The notes: generated by a model from the letters alone, not told the origin. A stretch of 64,000 bases of DNA from Morella rubra (GCA_003952965.2 CM025853.1:33577300-33641299); one strand, 5' to 3'; numbered from the stretch's first letter, positions 49,701 to 63,180 are shown. Translations and numbers: made by a program.

Positions 49701-49880
49701 AGATCTTGTTCTTATCTTTGATAGGTTGCAATCAGTAGCAGGCTTGGTATCGAAGAACCCCAGCTTATGAAAATAATGAAGGCAACCCTTCACTCTCATA
49801 ATGAGTGGTTAAACATTGCGAAGAAATGTGTAAAGACACAAGGGTTTGAGAAGATTCCATTTGGAGTGATGTGTTGATGG
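43777..49880 (+). pseudogene. LisH/CTLH-CRA (RanBPM-like) protein, two frame breaks and a corrupted end
   Basis: Exons: 43777-44074, 44335-44436, 45219-45299, 45957-46066, 46184-46320, 46894-46992, 48185-48290, 48389-48834, 48944-49120, 49222-49419 and a last one from 49725. The product has a LisH-like start (NWEALDALIIDFAKSENL) and a CTLH segment (RLIIWKIRRSLEAGDIEVAM). A CRA region follows (VDVQALAHAVELTRQGAVDS, RMRLDVSMLDELVCEYCVYR), then a polar linker and a second CTLH/CRA-like module (EVVEEVNAMDPNFF, FLKLVSSGDYSSALRVA). Such proteins often scaffold GID/CTLH ubiquitin ligases; that role here is inferred. Two +1 breaks exist: an extra base near 43852, and a run of six C (46269-46274) where five keep the frame. 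The final exon fits to about 49,810 (HSHNEW), then no longer resembles the family. The original protein probably continued; the rest may be scrambled sequence. Confidence 0.75.
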
Positions 49881-52800
49881 CGTTTGGAAAGGGAATGATG
49901 CGTGTTGTCTCACTGGTGCTGATTGCGAGATGGGGCGAGGATGTTCTGATTATTATGCTGAATTGACTTCTGATATTGATCGGCTCTTTCATAGTCTATA
50001 CTGGGTATTTATTCTTCAAGCGACGTAGAGGATTCTCAAGAGTATTGGTTAGCAGTCGCGGGATCGGTGTTTGCGATATTGTTTTAAGGAGATGGTGATG
50101 TAATGAAAAATGCAGGATATTGTTGTGTTATTGGCGTAGAGGAGGTTTTCGGGGTTGGTGTTTGTGTGTTCTTAAACGTGTAATCGTAAGCGGAAGTTTG
50201 TTTGGGGTGTGCTGATGAGGGTGGCATTGTGTCAAGGTTAATTAGGTGCGTGTTGTATGTGTAATGTGTGTGATGAGGTGTTTGTGTTTTGGGGGATCTT
50301 CTTATAAAATTTGGGTTATATGTTTAGAACATGAACTAGTAAATTGCGCATCTATTGATGGCCACTCTTGTCCATGCCTAGAGGACTTCTAGTGGTAATC
50401 TTATGTCGAGGGTTTTTACTTTTCTTAGTCTTCAAGTGAAGAGTGTGAGTTTTCGTTTGTTTTGTACACGAGCAAAGGGCTGAGAGTGGTGGGGACGGTC
50501 ACCTTTGTATCTAATTATTTGTTTTGTGTCACTTTTTTTTGGTCTGTCCGAAATGATTTGCAATATGTCTTGCCTTGAGGCTTTTCCGCGAAGCGAATTG
50601 GCAATGATTGGATTTTCAGTGTTATTGAACCATAACACCTCAGTCTAGTAAGTCTTGTTTATCCCGGACTCCTCGTTTTTCCTCTTCCACATAAAGAAAA
50701 AGACTAAATTAGAAAAAGAGGGAGTTAGAACGTGTATGTTTTATTTGTTTAGTCATCTTAACACTTGGGTTCGGTAAAAGCGTATATAATTTCTATTATT
50801 TCAAGGTTATGTATAAGGTTGTGTATACATATGAGAGTTTGAAATATTTTGTTGTGGCTGAGTTAGGAGTTGCGGGATGTTCTGTGGCGCGCTCAGCAGT
50901 GAGTCTGGATATCGTCTATATTACGATTCTTCTTAGAGGATAATAATCTAATGGATGTAATGCTTTGAGAGTAGGGGTCTATTACACGGTCGCGTTCGGG
51001 ATTTCCAAAAGATTGGGCTGTAGAGAGCAGCAGTTATTTGTTACTTAATACGCTGTATATTGATATTTTTGGGATTATTATTCATTATGTAGATGATGGG
51101 GTATGGTTGTATATTAGTGTATATATACAACTTTTTTTATAGGTGTATTTGTGGAGAGGTATGGGGTTGAATGGCCTCTGTGTTTATCATGTACGGATGG
51201 GCATTCGATACAGTAGAGATATACGTTTCTGTCACTGAGAGTGAGAGTATCCGGCATAGGAGGTGTTGTGCTTGTGTCGGAGAAATTTATGCCACAGAGG
51301 ACTTGAGTTGTTTTAAAAACTATGTACGGTGATTTGGTGAGAGGATAGTTCAGGAAGCGGTTTGACAGGGAGTCTGGTTCGTTCGGTGTCTATGGGAGGG
51401 AGGTACTGAGGTGGTTCGGAGTCGGTTCATGGAGACGATTCTTTAGTAGGTATGAGCGGCGAATATTTGAGATTGGCTTCACCCTTATATATGAGCGGAT
51501 AGAGATTATATTTTTTGGGGCTTTTATTTCTGTTTGGAGGCCAAGGCGAGTGGTTGGCATCTTGTAGGGGCGTGTAGGAGTTTTGGCGCCTTGGTCGAGT
51601 TGCAGTTAGTTGATTAATAGTCAGTATCTTGAAGGATGGGAATTGATATGATAGTATATTTGTGTGTTGAGTTTATAGGAGAGTGTGAGCCGCTACGTGG
51701 GCTCAGTATGGGCAGTATCGGGGAGATCTCAATTCTGGCGCGTTTTTCACTTATTATTTGGGTTTTGGGCGGGTGATGGCATATGGATATAGTTTCGACA
51801 TAGGAGAGTGAGCTCTCATTTTCGATTAAGGCATGCGGCGCAGATGGCGTGGATTGATTTTGCTGTGTTCCTTAAGAAGTACCGTGTCTGCCTGTTTCGG
51901 GTGGCGAGTGAGGCCAGGTGTTGTTCGTATTGAGAGAGTTGTTGGCGCTCTTTATATATATTGTGGTTGTGAGTTCTTTGTTGGTCGGGTTGGCAGAAAT
52001 AGCTCCAGATGCTTTAAGGCGTCGGCATCAGTGGGCAGGCCGTTTGAGGAGTGGAGTATGTGGTTTTTGTATGTTAAATTATTATTATTTAGGATTTTAA
52101 TTGTGTGGCCGTGCGGCGGGGTGGTGTCGGTAGAGATGTGAAAGGTGATCGGGTGGAGGGTTTGAGTGTTCTTTAATCTCATTATGTGAGGTTAGTTTGT
52201 GCGAAGGTGAAGTTCTATCGATGGTCAGTTCTACATCCTACCATGATCATATTGAGCATGAATTGGGATATATCACAGATTGTGGTATGTGGTCTCAAAT
52301 CTTATGGTTGCGGGCTTGAGGTTTGCGTTGCAGTTTCTATTGTTTTTAGATTGTGTTATGGGGTTGTAGTCGTGTATGTCTTGTTCTCTTGTGGTTATAG
52401 TTTTTGTGTTTGATTATTGTTGTCTATTTCGTTGTTTTAATTTTGTGTTATTTCTTGTTTTCTTCTATCGTTTTTTGCATTTTGTGTATTGAGTTGTATA
52501 TTTAGTTTGTCATTTGTTCTAGTATTATCATAGTGTTACTGTGTGTGAGCTGTTTTTTTGCTGTTGAATTCGTTTGATATATAAAAGATTATAGGAAATA
52601 GATTTGTAATGAATGGCGACTGGTCTGTGATCTTTGTTGTTTCGTTAGACTATTTGGTGTTGTTGTAGCAAAGTAGACATTGGGTGTTTGCTCCTTGAGT
52701 GTTCGGTCCTGTTGTTTGATGTCGTGGGTGTTGTGGCAGTTTGATAGATGGAGTTTGGGTTTTTTGGGGATCGGGTCTCTTGTTTTTTAGGTTTTCTTCT

Positions 52801-55800
52801 GTTTTGGGTTATGGATTCTTTTGATAATGTATATTCTGTTTGTTGCAGCAGGTATCGGGTGTCTGCCGGCAGCAGTGCTAGGGAGGGTGTTATGCAAATT
52901 TTAGTTTTTTATTTGGGAGGGTTTTAATATTGTGATCGTGGCTAACACTTGGCTTGGGGGGTGCCGTGCCGGGGGTGTTTTAGCCTATTTTTTGGTTGAT
53001 TGAAGGGTCTCATTTGAGTACGGTTTAGCTGTTGTTAAGTTGCGTTCATTTTTTAACGTCTTATATCTTTTTAAATGGAGTCTTGTGGTTTATATTATTG
53101 TTTTATTGTCATAAGATAGTGGTTTGATTTGGTTTTTGTATTCTTAGATGGTTGCGTTGTTGAGTTGTCTGCGGTGGCGAATTGTAGTAGGGTCGCGTGA
53201 TTCGGCATGGGTTTGTTCTTTCATGTGGGGGTTGATCTGGAGGAATGTGGAGAGAGTTTCTCAATATTTTATATACTCTCTTTGATGTAGTGTTGACGAT
53301 CTTAGCAATTATGAATTAATGTTTTTTGAGATTTGTTATGCGCTGGTGTTTTTGCATGTTCTTTTCTCTGTTTGGAGGTGCGATTATGGGGGGGGTTTCG
53401 CGTAATGGCCTCGGTCAGTTTGTGTTGAAGTGGTGGTTTATGTGTGAGTTGCGAGTCCAGGGATTTTCAATGCACGGTGTGGGGGTGGTGCCGCGCATCG
53501 TGAGAAGAGGTGGATCGCTCTTTTGCTTTAGCGTCGAGTTAGTTTTCCTTTTCGAGGTAGGGGAAGTGTGAGGTATTTCGACTTTTTTCTATGCGTTTGG
53601 ATGTAGATCTTGACATGAGAGTCGTGCTTTGTGGTGGCGGGGCAGGGGGAGAGTTGTGTTGTTGACTTAGTTCATAGTAGGCGATGGTGTAAGAGTGCGT
53701 ATAAGTCCTTGAGACTAAGTCTGTATCTTCTGTGGTGGTGGTTGTTTTTTTGGTGGTTTTTTTGTGGGTGGTTGGTGGGCTGATCATTGGGTTTTTTTTT
53801 TTGTGTCATGTGCGTAAGATTCAATTGAGTATGTATTGTTGAGTTAGGTGTTCTCATATGGGCGAGTAGGTTGCTGGTGGTGTGTATGTTGTGCTTCCTT
53901 TGTTCGGTTGTTGGGTGTATGTAAACTGTATGTTTGGGTAGATATGTATATGGTATGTGGCGTTATCGGTGGTGATTTGTGTTGGCGTGAGCTTGTGATT
54001 TACAGTATGAGGATGCAGGTATGGTAGTAGGGGGGTTGGTTGTTGTGTAGGTGTTCAACTAGTTATGAGAGGTCTGTTTCTAGAGAGCGCATGTTAGTGT
54101 ATGTGGGTGTGTTTGTGTTTTTGGTGATGGTTGTGTTTTTTGTAGTTTGTTTGTTGGTGCGTCTTTTTTAATTTCTTGGTTTTGTAATCGTGTGGTGTGG
54201 TAGGGGGGGCTTGGCAGAGTGCACGCTCACGCGCTGTATTGAGCAATTGTGACTGGACGTGTAGGTTGTGCTAGTGAGGTGAATTGTGGTTTTCATTAGC
54301 GAGGGATTGGGAGGAGTAGTATGGGATGAGATAGTGGTGCAGAGGGTTACTGAGCGAGGGGGGGAGTTTATCTCCGAAGGGTAGATGTTTTTATGCTCAA
54401 GGGCTTATGTATATCGGGAAGAACTTGGGGGAGGAGTAATTATTAAATACGCGGCTAAGAGTACGGGGCGGCGTGTTTGCATGTTTTTGGTTGGGGTCTA
54501 AGATAGTCTAAGCGCATAAGGGTTCCTTTTTTTGAGCTTGCGTCGATGGGTGTTGGTATTGTGTACATATTGGATTATATTGTGTGCATATTTTGTAGGT
54601 TATTGGGCCTCGTGTTTGGTCCTGAGTTGTTTGATTATTTGGGGTGAGTTGAGCGCAATGGAGTGTATGGTACTGTTTGCCTGTTTTTATTTGTTTGGTG
54701 GTATTCTTTTTTCTTAATTTCATTGCTTCGGGTATTGTGTCGAAGTCCTGCTCTAAGGCGCTGTATACGCGTTTGTCCTGCCGTCTATATCATTGGGTTG
54801 TCGTTTGGTTTGATTGTTTGGCCTAGGGCTCGGCTTGGTGGTATGGCTGTATGATTCGATACGGGATGTGAACTCATAGTGTCATATGTCATATGGTGTG
54901 TTAATGGGTGGAGTTTTAGGTATTTTGGTGAGTTTTCCTTGGGTTCGCGGAATTTAGATGGTGGCTTGTATAGGGCACTTCGTTCTAGTTCGTAGATATT
55001 GTGGGCTATGGCTCTATCCTGGTATTTTATAGTTGCGACTGTTAATGTGTTGGGTGGTATCGTGAGTCAAGAAATCCAGGCTGTGAATTGCGATGTTCCG
55101 TTGTTGGTTTTGATTGTGTCTGGTGTTGGGTTTTTTATTGTGCGTGGCTAATATCTGTCCATATTAGATGTAGAGTTTATTGTCTAAGTTGCTCCGGGCA
55201 TTGAGTGTGGCACTTCGATTGGGGCAAAACGTGTGTAGAGTCTGTGGGGGATTGCCAGAGTTTGCAGTCTCTTATGCAGAGAGAGGTCCTTTTATTTGCA
55301 GTGTGAGATGTTGTTGATTTGGTGTCATTACTGTTTGCAGTGCAGGGGTGGTGTAATGGTTGTAGTATTTGAGTCGGGGTTGAGATAATTGTTTGCGCTT
55401 TAAAATGTTTCCATTGTGCTGGGTGGTTTTTTGATTAATTGCAATGCTTTGCCTGGGTTTACGATCTTTGTAAGTGCTCGATGGTCTTAGGTGGTGTTTT
55501 ATGGAGTCCGGTTTTAATGGAGGAAAGTGGGGTTGGTTTTTTCGGGTTTTGTAGCAGGAGGGTTGGATATATTTCGTGGTGTCGAGTCTGTGTGTTAGTC
55601 CCTTGGGGTGTTGTATGTCTTTTCCGGCATTTGTGTGTCGCTTGGGAATTTGGGAATGAAGAGCTAGTTGGGTTGTGAAAGGGGTATTGGTATGAAGCTT
55701 AAATGGAGTGGGACAGTGTGCAGCGGGGAAGGTGGCCTGATTGTAAATCACAGCATAAGTGTGTCCTAAGGAGTGAGTTGTGGAGTGTTGTTGGTTTAGG

Positions 55801-58674
55801 GGGTTGTTTTGTTAGCGCGGCGTTTATTTTCTAGAATGTAAGTGCTCGTTGTAGTCGGTCGGTATTCTCTTATCTCTGTAGGGGTTAGGTTGTGGGCTGG
55901 CTATTGGGTTAGTGATGGAGAATGTTCTCCAAAATTTGCGTTTTTGTATTGTCAATTGGTGCTACTGCTGTAGGGTATATTCCTGAGTGAACAAGGATCA
56001 TAGATTATTAATGGCAGCGGATTCTGGGTATCGTTAAAGTGTGTCTATTGAATTAGAGTTATTGGGTATGTATTTATGGCTCTAGCGACGTGAAATGAAG
56101 GGGGTGTAATTTTGTTGTTTTTTTCACTGTGAGGTGTGTAATATTTTCATTGGAGGGCAGTGAGAAGCCGGTATTAGGTTTGATCGGTTGTTGGTTTGCG
56201 TAATTTTGAAATTGAAATTGTTTAGGTGGAAGGGTGATTGTTTTCAAATTCATTTATTCCTTTGTGTGCATGATGGCGTTAGATCGGCTTAGGGGTGACT
56301 GCAAGTTTTGCTTTTAATTTGGGGTGAAGTGAGGGTGGTTATAAGGAGGATAATTGTGTTAATTACTTGGTGGTCGGAATTTGTGATAGTCATTGTATAT
56401 TCTCCTTGTGTGTGTGCTAGATGTGTGTGTTTTCTTTTGTTATGATTATCGTTGTTGTGTATTCTGGGTTTTCGAGTTCCTTTTTATGGATCATTTTTTC
56501 TGGACTTTTATGGGAGAGTTTATTTTTGGGTTTGGGGGGTAGTTTACGTGTTAGTATTTGTTTGGCGCTTGTTTCGGTTTCCCGTGAGTAGGGTGTTATG
56601 TGTGAGAGGAGCGGAAGAGATATATAATGCGGGATCTAGTATGAATGATTTGAGCACCTTAAAGAGAGATAGTTTATTGGTATGTAGGGTTTTTCGGTAT
56701 ATGTGGTTGGGGTTGGGGATTTCGATATTTAGGATAGGGGGATGATTTATTCACATTTAGCTACGGTTGTGATGTGCTGTGGGGTTTGTTGCAGTTATTA
56801 TGTGTTCTCAGTTCTGTTAATATGCATTGGGTTTTCTGTTTCTGTTTTTGGTTGATTGTGGGAGGCGTTGTAGTGTGTGAGGGATGATTTATTCTTTTTG
56901 CTATGGGAGTTAATTATTTGTACTTCGTGGGGGGTTTGCTTTTGCTAGTGTTTAAAATAATTCTTCGTTGTTGCACATTGAGGTATTTTCGTGTGCTGCA
57001 TTCACACGAAAGGGCAGAGAGTTTAGAGGCCCTGATCTTGGGTGTTTTCATCAGTGTTTGATATGTGAGGTTTTGTGAGAAGGTACATAGGTCGGAGGTT
57101 GTTTTATTTGGTTGGCTTGGATAACACAAAATTGTTAGCACTATGGTTTTGTATTATGGAGTGTATCACGTGACGATTAGTGGTTTTGCCTGACTATGAG
57201 TTTATCTGTTTTTTGGTTCTGTGCGTATGCAAACTGGTGGTTTATTGTTGTTTATAGTTGTTTTATCTTAGTTGCGGCGATTTGCTTGCTTCAGAATTCA
57301 TGATTTGGCTACTATGAGAGATCTTTGTTTTTGACTTCAGTCAGGTACGAGTCTTGTATTAGTTTCATATTGATGTTAGACCATTAAGGAGTCGCGTCAT
57401 GTATCTATAAATGACGGGTTGGATTACTTGTGCTGGGTTGGGGTTGTTTGGCGTTAATGAGTGAGGGAGTATGGGTTGTATGGATTGGGTGAGAAGGTAA
57501 TTCATTCTGTACTGATGGAAGTAGATATTTTTTATTTATGTGCTATGTCTATGTTATTGATTTTTTCGGGTTTGTTTGTGCAGTCGAGTATTAGATTTGG
57601 TTTTTAGTGTGCGATTTTCTTTGTGTGGATGGGTTTTGGGTCTGTCTATTGGGACTTTAGTGCTTTTGTTGCTATTATGCTAGACCGTCTTGGTCTTTAC
57701 TTGTATTTCTCGCGGTGGTTATAAGGTTTTTGTGTCAGTGTCATACTTAAGGTTGGTCTCTACTCTTTCTCGATTTCTATAAGAGGTATGAGATATGGGG
57801 TTTTTTTTTGGGTGAGTGGGTTGAGTCGAATTTTTGTGTCAGGTGTTGCCGTTGGGTTTTGGGGGTCAGTTTCTTTGTCTTTTTGTTTAGTCTATGCGGT
57901 CGATTGGGTTCTTTTGGTTAATGAGATTTGGTTTGGTGTTTGTTGTGGGGGGGTGGCTGTTTTTGGTTGTGTGGTGATTGGGTGATGGGTGGGCGATGTG
58001 TTCTGGACTACGAGTTCTTTGGCTCTATATGGGGCCAGGTATATGTAAGGGATTATTTATTGTCATGGGGGGTATCTAACGGGGGCAGAAATGAGAAGTT
58101 ATTTTGATTGGGAGCGATGAGTAACTATTATAGGGTTGAGGTGCTTCTGAGGGGGTTGAATGTGGTTAGAGTTAATGTTTGATGGAGAGTTGTCTTAAAG
58201 TACTTTTATCCATTTTTGTATTGGTTTCATAATGGTGTAGAGTGTGATATCTATTGGCGTGTATTTATACGCTCTTGTTGTTTTGTGATTTGTTTGTGTT
58301 CGATGAGGGTTTGTTTGTCTAGTTGAAAGTATAGATTTTTAGAGTAGATAGGTAGGGTATGGTTTGTTTTTTATATGCGCTTGTGCAATGGCTTTGAGGA
58401 CGTGTGTCGGTAGGGTGTGTTATTGCTTTTTGGAGGGTGAGGTTTTTGTTTTTTGGTCTTAAGAATGTTTTGACTTTTGCGTTATTTGCTATTGGGTTGA
58501 ATTTTGTATGCTCGGGTTGTGTTTATGTTTGGCGGATATTGACTTGCATTTTGTTCATGCGGGGTGTGGCTGTGCGTCGAACTAAGAAGGAATTGTATAG
58601 CATTTTCTCCGATAAAGTGGGACGGTTGAATTTTATGAAGGGTAATTTACCTAGATTCCTTCCATGTACGTAAT
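49811..58674. other. T/G-rich, C/A-poor segment without genes
   Basis: Beginning inside the last exon of the CTLH gene, the + strand becomes persistently rich in T and G. For example 52441-52500 contains 38 T, 10 G, 7 A and 5 C. Open frames (for example 51833-52141, 55272-55751 minus, 56452-56745) show no domains, and their skewed amino acids simply follow the base skew. No introns, transposon ends or tandem arrays stood out. It looks like low-accuracy or artefactual sequence, but a genuinely skewed repeat region cannot be excluded from one strand of text. Confidence 0.6.
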
Positions 58675-59600
58675 AATTTGTAACAAGTCATATTCGAAGA
58701 GGCGAGAGAGCAGATACACCGAGGAACATGGACAGAGCACAAAGGTGAGACCGGACTTAAGATAAAGGATGATTTCTTCGTTCATACTAGTCTGTGTATA
58801 GAACGCTAAGAGCGTGAGATTGAGTCATAGTAGGGTAGAGCGAGTGGATGTGCAACACATAAGGGCAGAAGTCACCGGCTGTACATGTATATAGATATAA
58901 GTGAACAATGGATGGTACGTTTGATCGGTAAAAGATTCATCGTGGTTCTATTTCTAGAATTCGCAGCGTATGTCCTCATGCCAAAGCATGTTATACACTA
59001 GCCGTGCACACAAGTCGTGTGTGTATACAACCTTCGGTGTTAGATTCAGCGAATTGAGAACTGTTGGACAGACAATGAAGCGGCGCGGGGGCACCTGCAA
59101 AAAAGAGATGAGTGTGTGCAGATTAACACATAAGGGCAGATACAGCCATGTAAATTCTCTACAGCACACATATCGCGGCAAGTCCCAGCTGACCACGTCG
59201 GGCACAGAGAGGAGAGAGACGACACAGAGAGTGGAGTTATGTATAGCTACGCAGAAGCAGCTGAATCGCGAACGTTTGTATGCGGTTTTGGACGGAGAGG
59301 GACGACATGTGGAGTCCTCATCACAGAAAGAGCATATGAGGATCGCCCATGAGTTTTGCTGCCTGCCAGAGTAGCCTCGTGGAGGCGGCCAGGATATATG
59401 ATTTCGCAACCTATACGACAGTTCGAACAAACAGAAGAGCTCAGCGGTGCCGCCACCGCGAATTCAGTACTATATATATATGCCTCGATCGGTCTCATTC
59501 TAACCTAATAACTTCTTGTGATTAGCATTGCAGTGGACATTAGTGGTTCCTGACATTTATCTGCGAACCCAACAAAAAGAAAAGGAAATAATGCTATAGA
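58675..59600. other. Purine-rich island inside the T/G-rich tail
   Basis: The composition changes abruptly to A/G-rich with more C, then returns to T/G-rich after about 59600. Overlapping open frames lie on both strands (58970-59374 plus; 58954-59430 minus, 158 codons) but neither resembles a known family. A short TATATATATAT-like run occurs near 59471-59481. Confidence 0.45.
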
Positions 59601-62600
59601 GTTGTGAGATTGTGTGGCATAGGTGCTCGTCCATATTTTGTAACGTCTGTTATTGTTTAAGGGGTGCCTTATATTTGTGATTATGTAGGTTCTTTATAGT
59701 CAAGGTGGTGATAGAGGGTCTCGTAGTCATCAATCCTATTAATTGGTCCTTAGAACGGGTTTGGTTGTGTAGGTTGTGGTAATTATGTTGTTAATTTTCT
59801 GCGGTGATGATCCCTTAGGAAGTCTCGAGGGTACAAGTTTTGAAAATAATGTCTTGTTGGTTTTTTTATTTTGGTTGGTTATAGCTATTTTCGAGTTGTT
59901 TGTCCACGTCCGAGCAAGTGAATTATTTTAACTATATTAGGTTGGTTAGCTAGATTTAAAATTTAATGATTGTCTATGGTTGGTTGGTGTCTAGAGTGAA
60001 TTTTTTTTGGGTTTTTTTAGGCTGAGAACTTCGAAGTGCCATCTTATCCACGTATGGTATCTGTGTTGGTGACGTTTTAGATCATGAGAGAGCAGCTATG
60101 ATATTGTACATTTGTGAGTTATTCAACATTATGCTTTTGGTAGTATATTTTCTCCCAAGTATCTGAATTTTTGGTGTTTATCATTTGATTGCTTGTTAAT
60201 TATGTGTGCTAGTAATTCGTGTGCTGGTGCGCTCTTTCGCGCGGTTTTGGTCGATGGCGAAATGCTTGTCGGTTTTTTGTGGGACTCGACGGGCGGTCTC
60301 TCGTTTTCGTGTTGTCTATGTCTCAGAAGTAGGAGGTAGTGGGAGGTGAAGAGATGAGTGTGTCTGAATCTAAGCTTTCGTATTGGTTCTTTCTCTCTGC
60401 GAGTACATTGTCACTTTTCGGGTGAGTGGTAATAATGGTGGTCTCGGTTGGGTTATCCCGTGGTTTTTTATGTTAACGAGAGTATGGCTAGGGGTTTGTA
60501 TTTGGTTTCCCATAGTTGTGTTCTGTGGTCAGGCGTGTTTTGTTAAAACAATATGTTCATTTTGGGTGTGGCGTATATTATATGAGGGAAGTATGCTTAA
60601 TCAGTAATCTTATGTGTTGTTAGTTCTTCAGAATTTAGTAGAGGTAATTGTCTGAGTGAGCTTGCCTCTAGCGCGTGTGTTGCGTTCCTCCTGGATAGTT
60701 GTTATATTCTTAGTATTGCTGATGTTTTAGCTCCTATGAATCACTTAGAGTTTTCTGTGGCTGTGTGCTCGTGATCAAGTATGCGGTTCTTTGAATTAGG
60801 GTAATTGGGGTGTTGCTTCGCGGGCTAAAGTACTCTCATGTATAAGTAGTCTAATTTTTATGCGAGCTATAAAGAGTATTTATATTATTAATTTATGTTG
60901 TATTTATGGTAGGGGTAGCTTGAGTTTTAAGTGTATCACATTTAAAAATTTTTCCGTAAATACATGTTCTCTTAATATGTGGTGTATCCTTTTATGAATC
61001 TATAGAGAGGCATATTTAGTAATGTAGAATCATTTTTCATTGGTGGGGGATTCGTATTTCTTTTCTCAATTGGTTGTTGTATAAACATGTACAAGAGAGT
61101 TCAGAATTCGAGTTGTTGTGGAGAGTCTGATGAAGCTGTGCGCTTATATTGTGTGTTGTAATCATAGGGGAAGTAGTAAGACTAATGGCTTAGAGTTGGT
61201 GGGCCAAGAGCAAGTTTAAATTATGGGGTTCCTTAGGTAGGGAGGATGAAATTGTATTAGGAAGATTCAGATGAAAGCAGAGCTAACACAAATCACTGTC
61301 ATGCAATGAGTTAGAGTATTTGGAATGATGGAGGGGGGAGTTTGTTTTCTTGCTTTTCTAGTACTATCTCTATTGGTAGATATCAATATGAGGTTTTGCA
61401 AAATTGTGGGAGGTGAAGGTTAGTATTTATCGAAATGTGAGCGGGCTGTTATGTCTAATATTATCTATATGTATCTTCTCGGTCAATGATGAAAATGTTA
61501 GCAAGAATAGAGAGTTCTGTATTTTTGTAGAGATAGTCATGTAGTGGTGGGAGTTTAAATATATGTTTATTAAAATTAGAAGAATAATTTTAAACAAAAT
61601 TATTAATATATTTATTAATACTAACATTACTGATCTGACCATAAAATATTTATTAATACTAACATTACTCTTAAGTGTTATCTTATTTGTGCGTTTTTTG
61701 TCACGAGAGAGAATCATTAGGGGTGGTAAGGTGTAGATTAGTGGGAATATTTGGAACGTTTGAATGTGGAAGATTGAAAATGAATTTGTGATGGTAAGAG
61801 AAATGTGATGGTGGATTTGAAAAACTTTAGAAGGTAGGGACAGGGTGACATAGGGATTTTTTTGGTAGAGCGAATATTACTATGAAAGAGGAAAATAAAG
61901 AGAATTTATAGAATATGGAAGAAAAAAAGAAAGAGAGAGTATAAGAAGAGCTGTAAGAGTTCTCATGAGTGTAAGGTACTTTTGGTGTGGTTGTTTGTGC
62001 TATGGTTGTTTTGTTTGTGATAGTTTTATATAGAGTGTTTTTCTTTGTGACTTTCTAGCTTGGTAACATAGTAGCTGTTTTTTTTGGTTATTGTTGGTGT
62101 CCTTATTAAAAAATGTTTTTTTGTCTAGAGATTTGTTGTGTATCGGTGGTGCTGCTTCTATCTAGATTGTTTTGTGGCAAGTAAGTTTTTTTTTTTTTTG
62201 TTTGGTAAGTTTGTTGCGAGAGGAGGTAGATGCTCGTTATTGTCTTCTGGTAACTTTGACTACAGAGTTTCTTCGTTGGTGCATTTTGGGTTTTTTGAGG
62301 GCGAGTTTTGGTGTCGGCAACAAAATTTTATACCTTGGACTCCACACAGTGATGTTCAGGTGATGGTATGTCCATGGGAGACGCCGCACAGGTATATTAG
62401 ATGTTAATGGTTATTGAGTTAGAGTCGTGGGAGGATTCCAATTTTAGGTTTGAGATTATGACATTTTTTCTAGTGATGTATTTATTTATTTGATATTATA
62501 GTTTTTTGTTAATCGCTTTTCTGTCTATCTTACAGGGGAAGAATTTGGTATAATTTGGTGGTTTAGCGTTTTTTGGGTTGTCAGGAGAGATATTTGCTCT

Positions 62601-63180
62601 TTTATTCCAGTCAAGAAAATCATGCAAATTCAATTGCTTTTTGGTTTCGAATATTTGGGTTTGGTTTTGATTTATTTTTGTGTAAAATATTTTGTAAAAC
62701 TTAGATTGGAGCGTATAGTTTGATGAGTTGATAGTTGTGGTGGACCAGAGAGGACGGTGTCGGAATGGGTGTTGTTATATTAGGTTAGTTGCGCGACTTG
62801 TTTTTAGTTTTGCCTAGAGAGACTGTCCAAAGATTGGCACATTTGAATTCTTGACGTCATATGTTACTAATTGTGGCGTGCGGATATTTGATGATGGAGA
62901 AGAAGGAGTCCAAAATCGTGAAGACCTTTTTGGGTTGTGGGAGTACAAGGATTTATATTAATAGAGAAGGCGAGGCTCGTTAGGTCTTCGCTATTTTACT
63001 GTGGTTTGCGCTGGTGTGTGGAAAAGGCGAGGTCCATGGGTGACCAGAGGTGTAGCGAGAACGTTATTTTTATTCTTTTTGAGTTGTGGATGAGGAGTTG
63101 GTCTTATTTAATATGTGTCGCGCGAGTCGCGGGTGAGGTGTCGTTGGGTTGTGTTTGTCTGTGGTTTTTTTTTGTATCTT
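59601..63180. other. T/G-rich segment, second part
   Basis: Again T/G-rich with no supported gene. At 61608-61631 and 61646-61669 a perfect 24-bp direct repeat (ATATTTATTAATACTAACAT plus TACT) sits in locally AT-rich DNA of more ordinary appearance. Confidence 0.5.

Noticed and set aside
55272..55751. 159-codon minus-strand frame rich in His, Thr, Gln and Lys
   Set aside because: The amino-acid bias follows directly from the T/G skew of the opposite strand, which removes stop codons from minus frames.
58954..59430. 158-codon minus-strand frame overlapping a 134-codon plus-strand frame
   Set aside because: Neither reads like a conserved protein, and both sit in a composition island with doubtful sequence quality.
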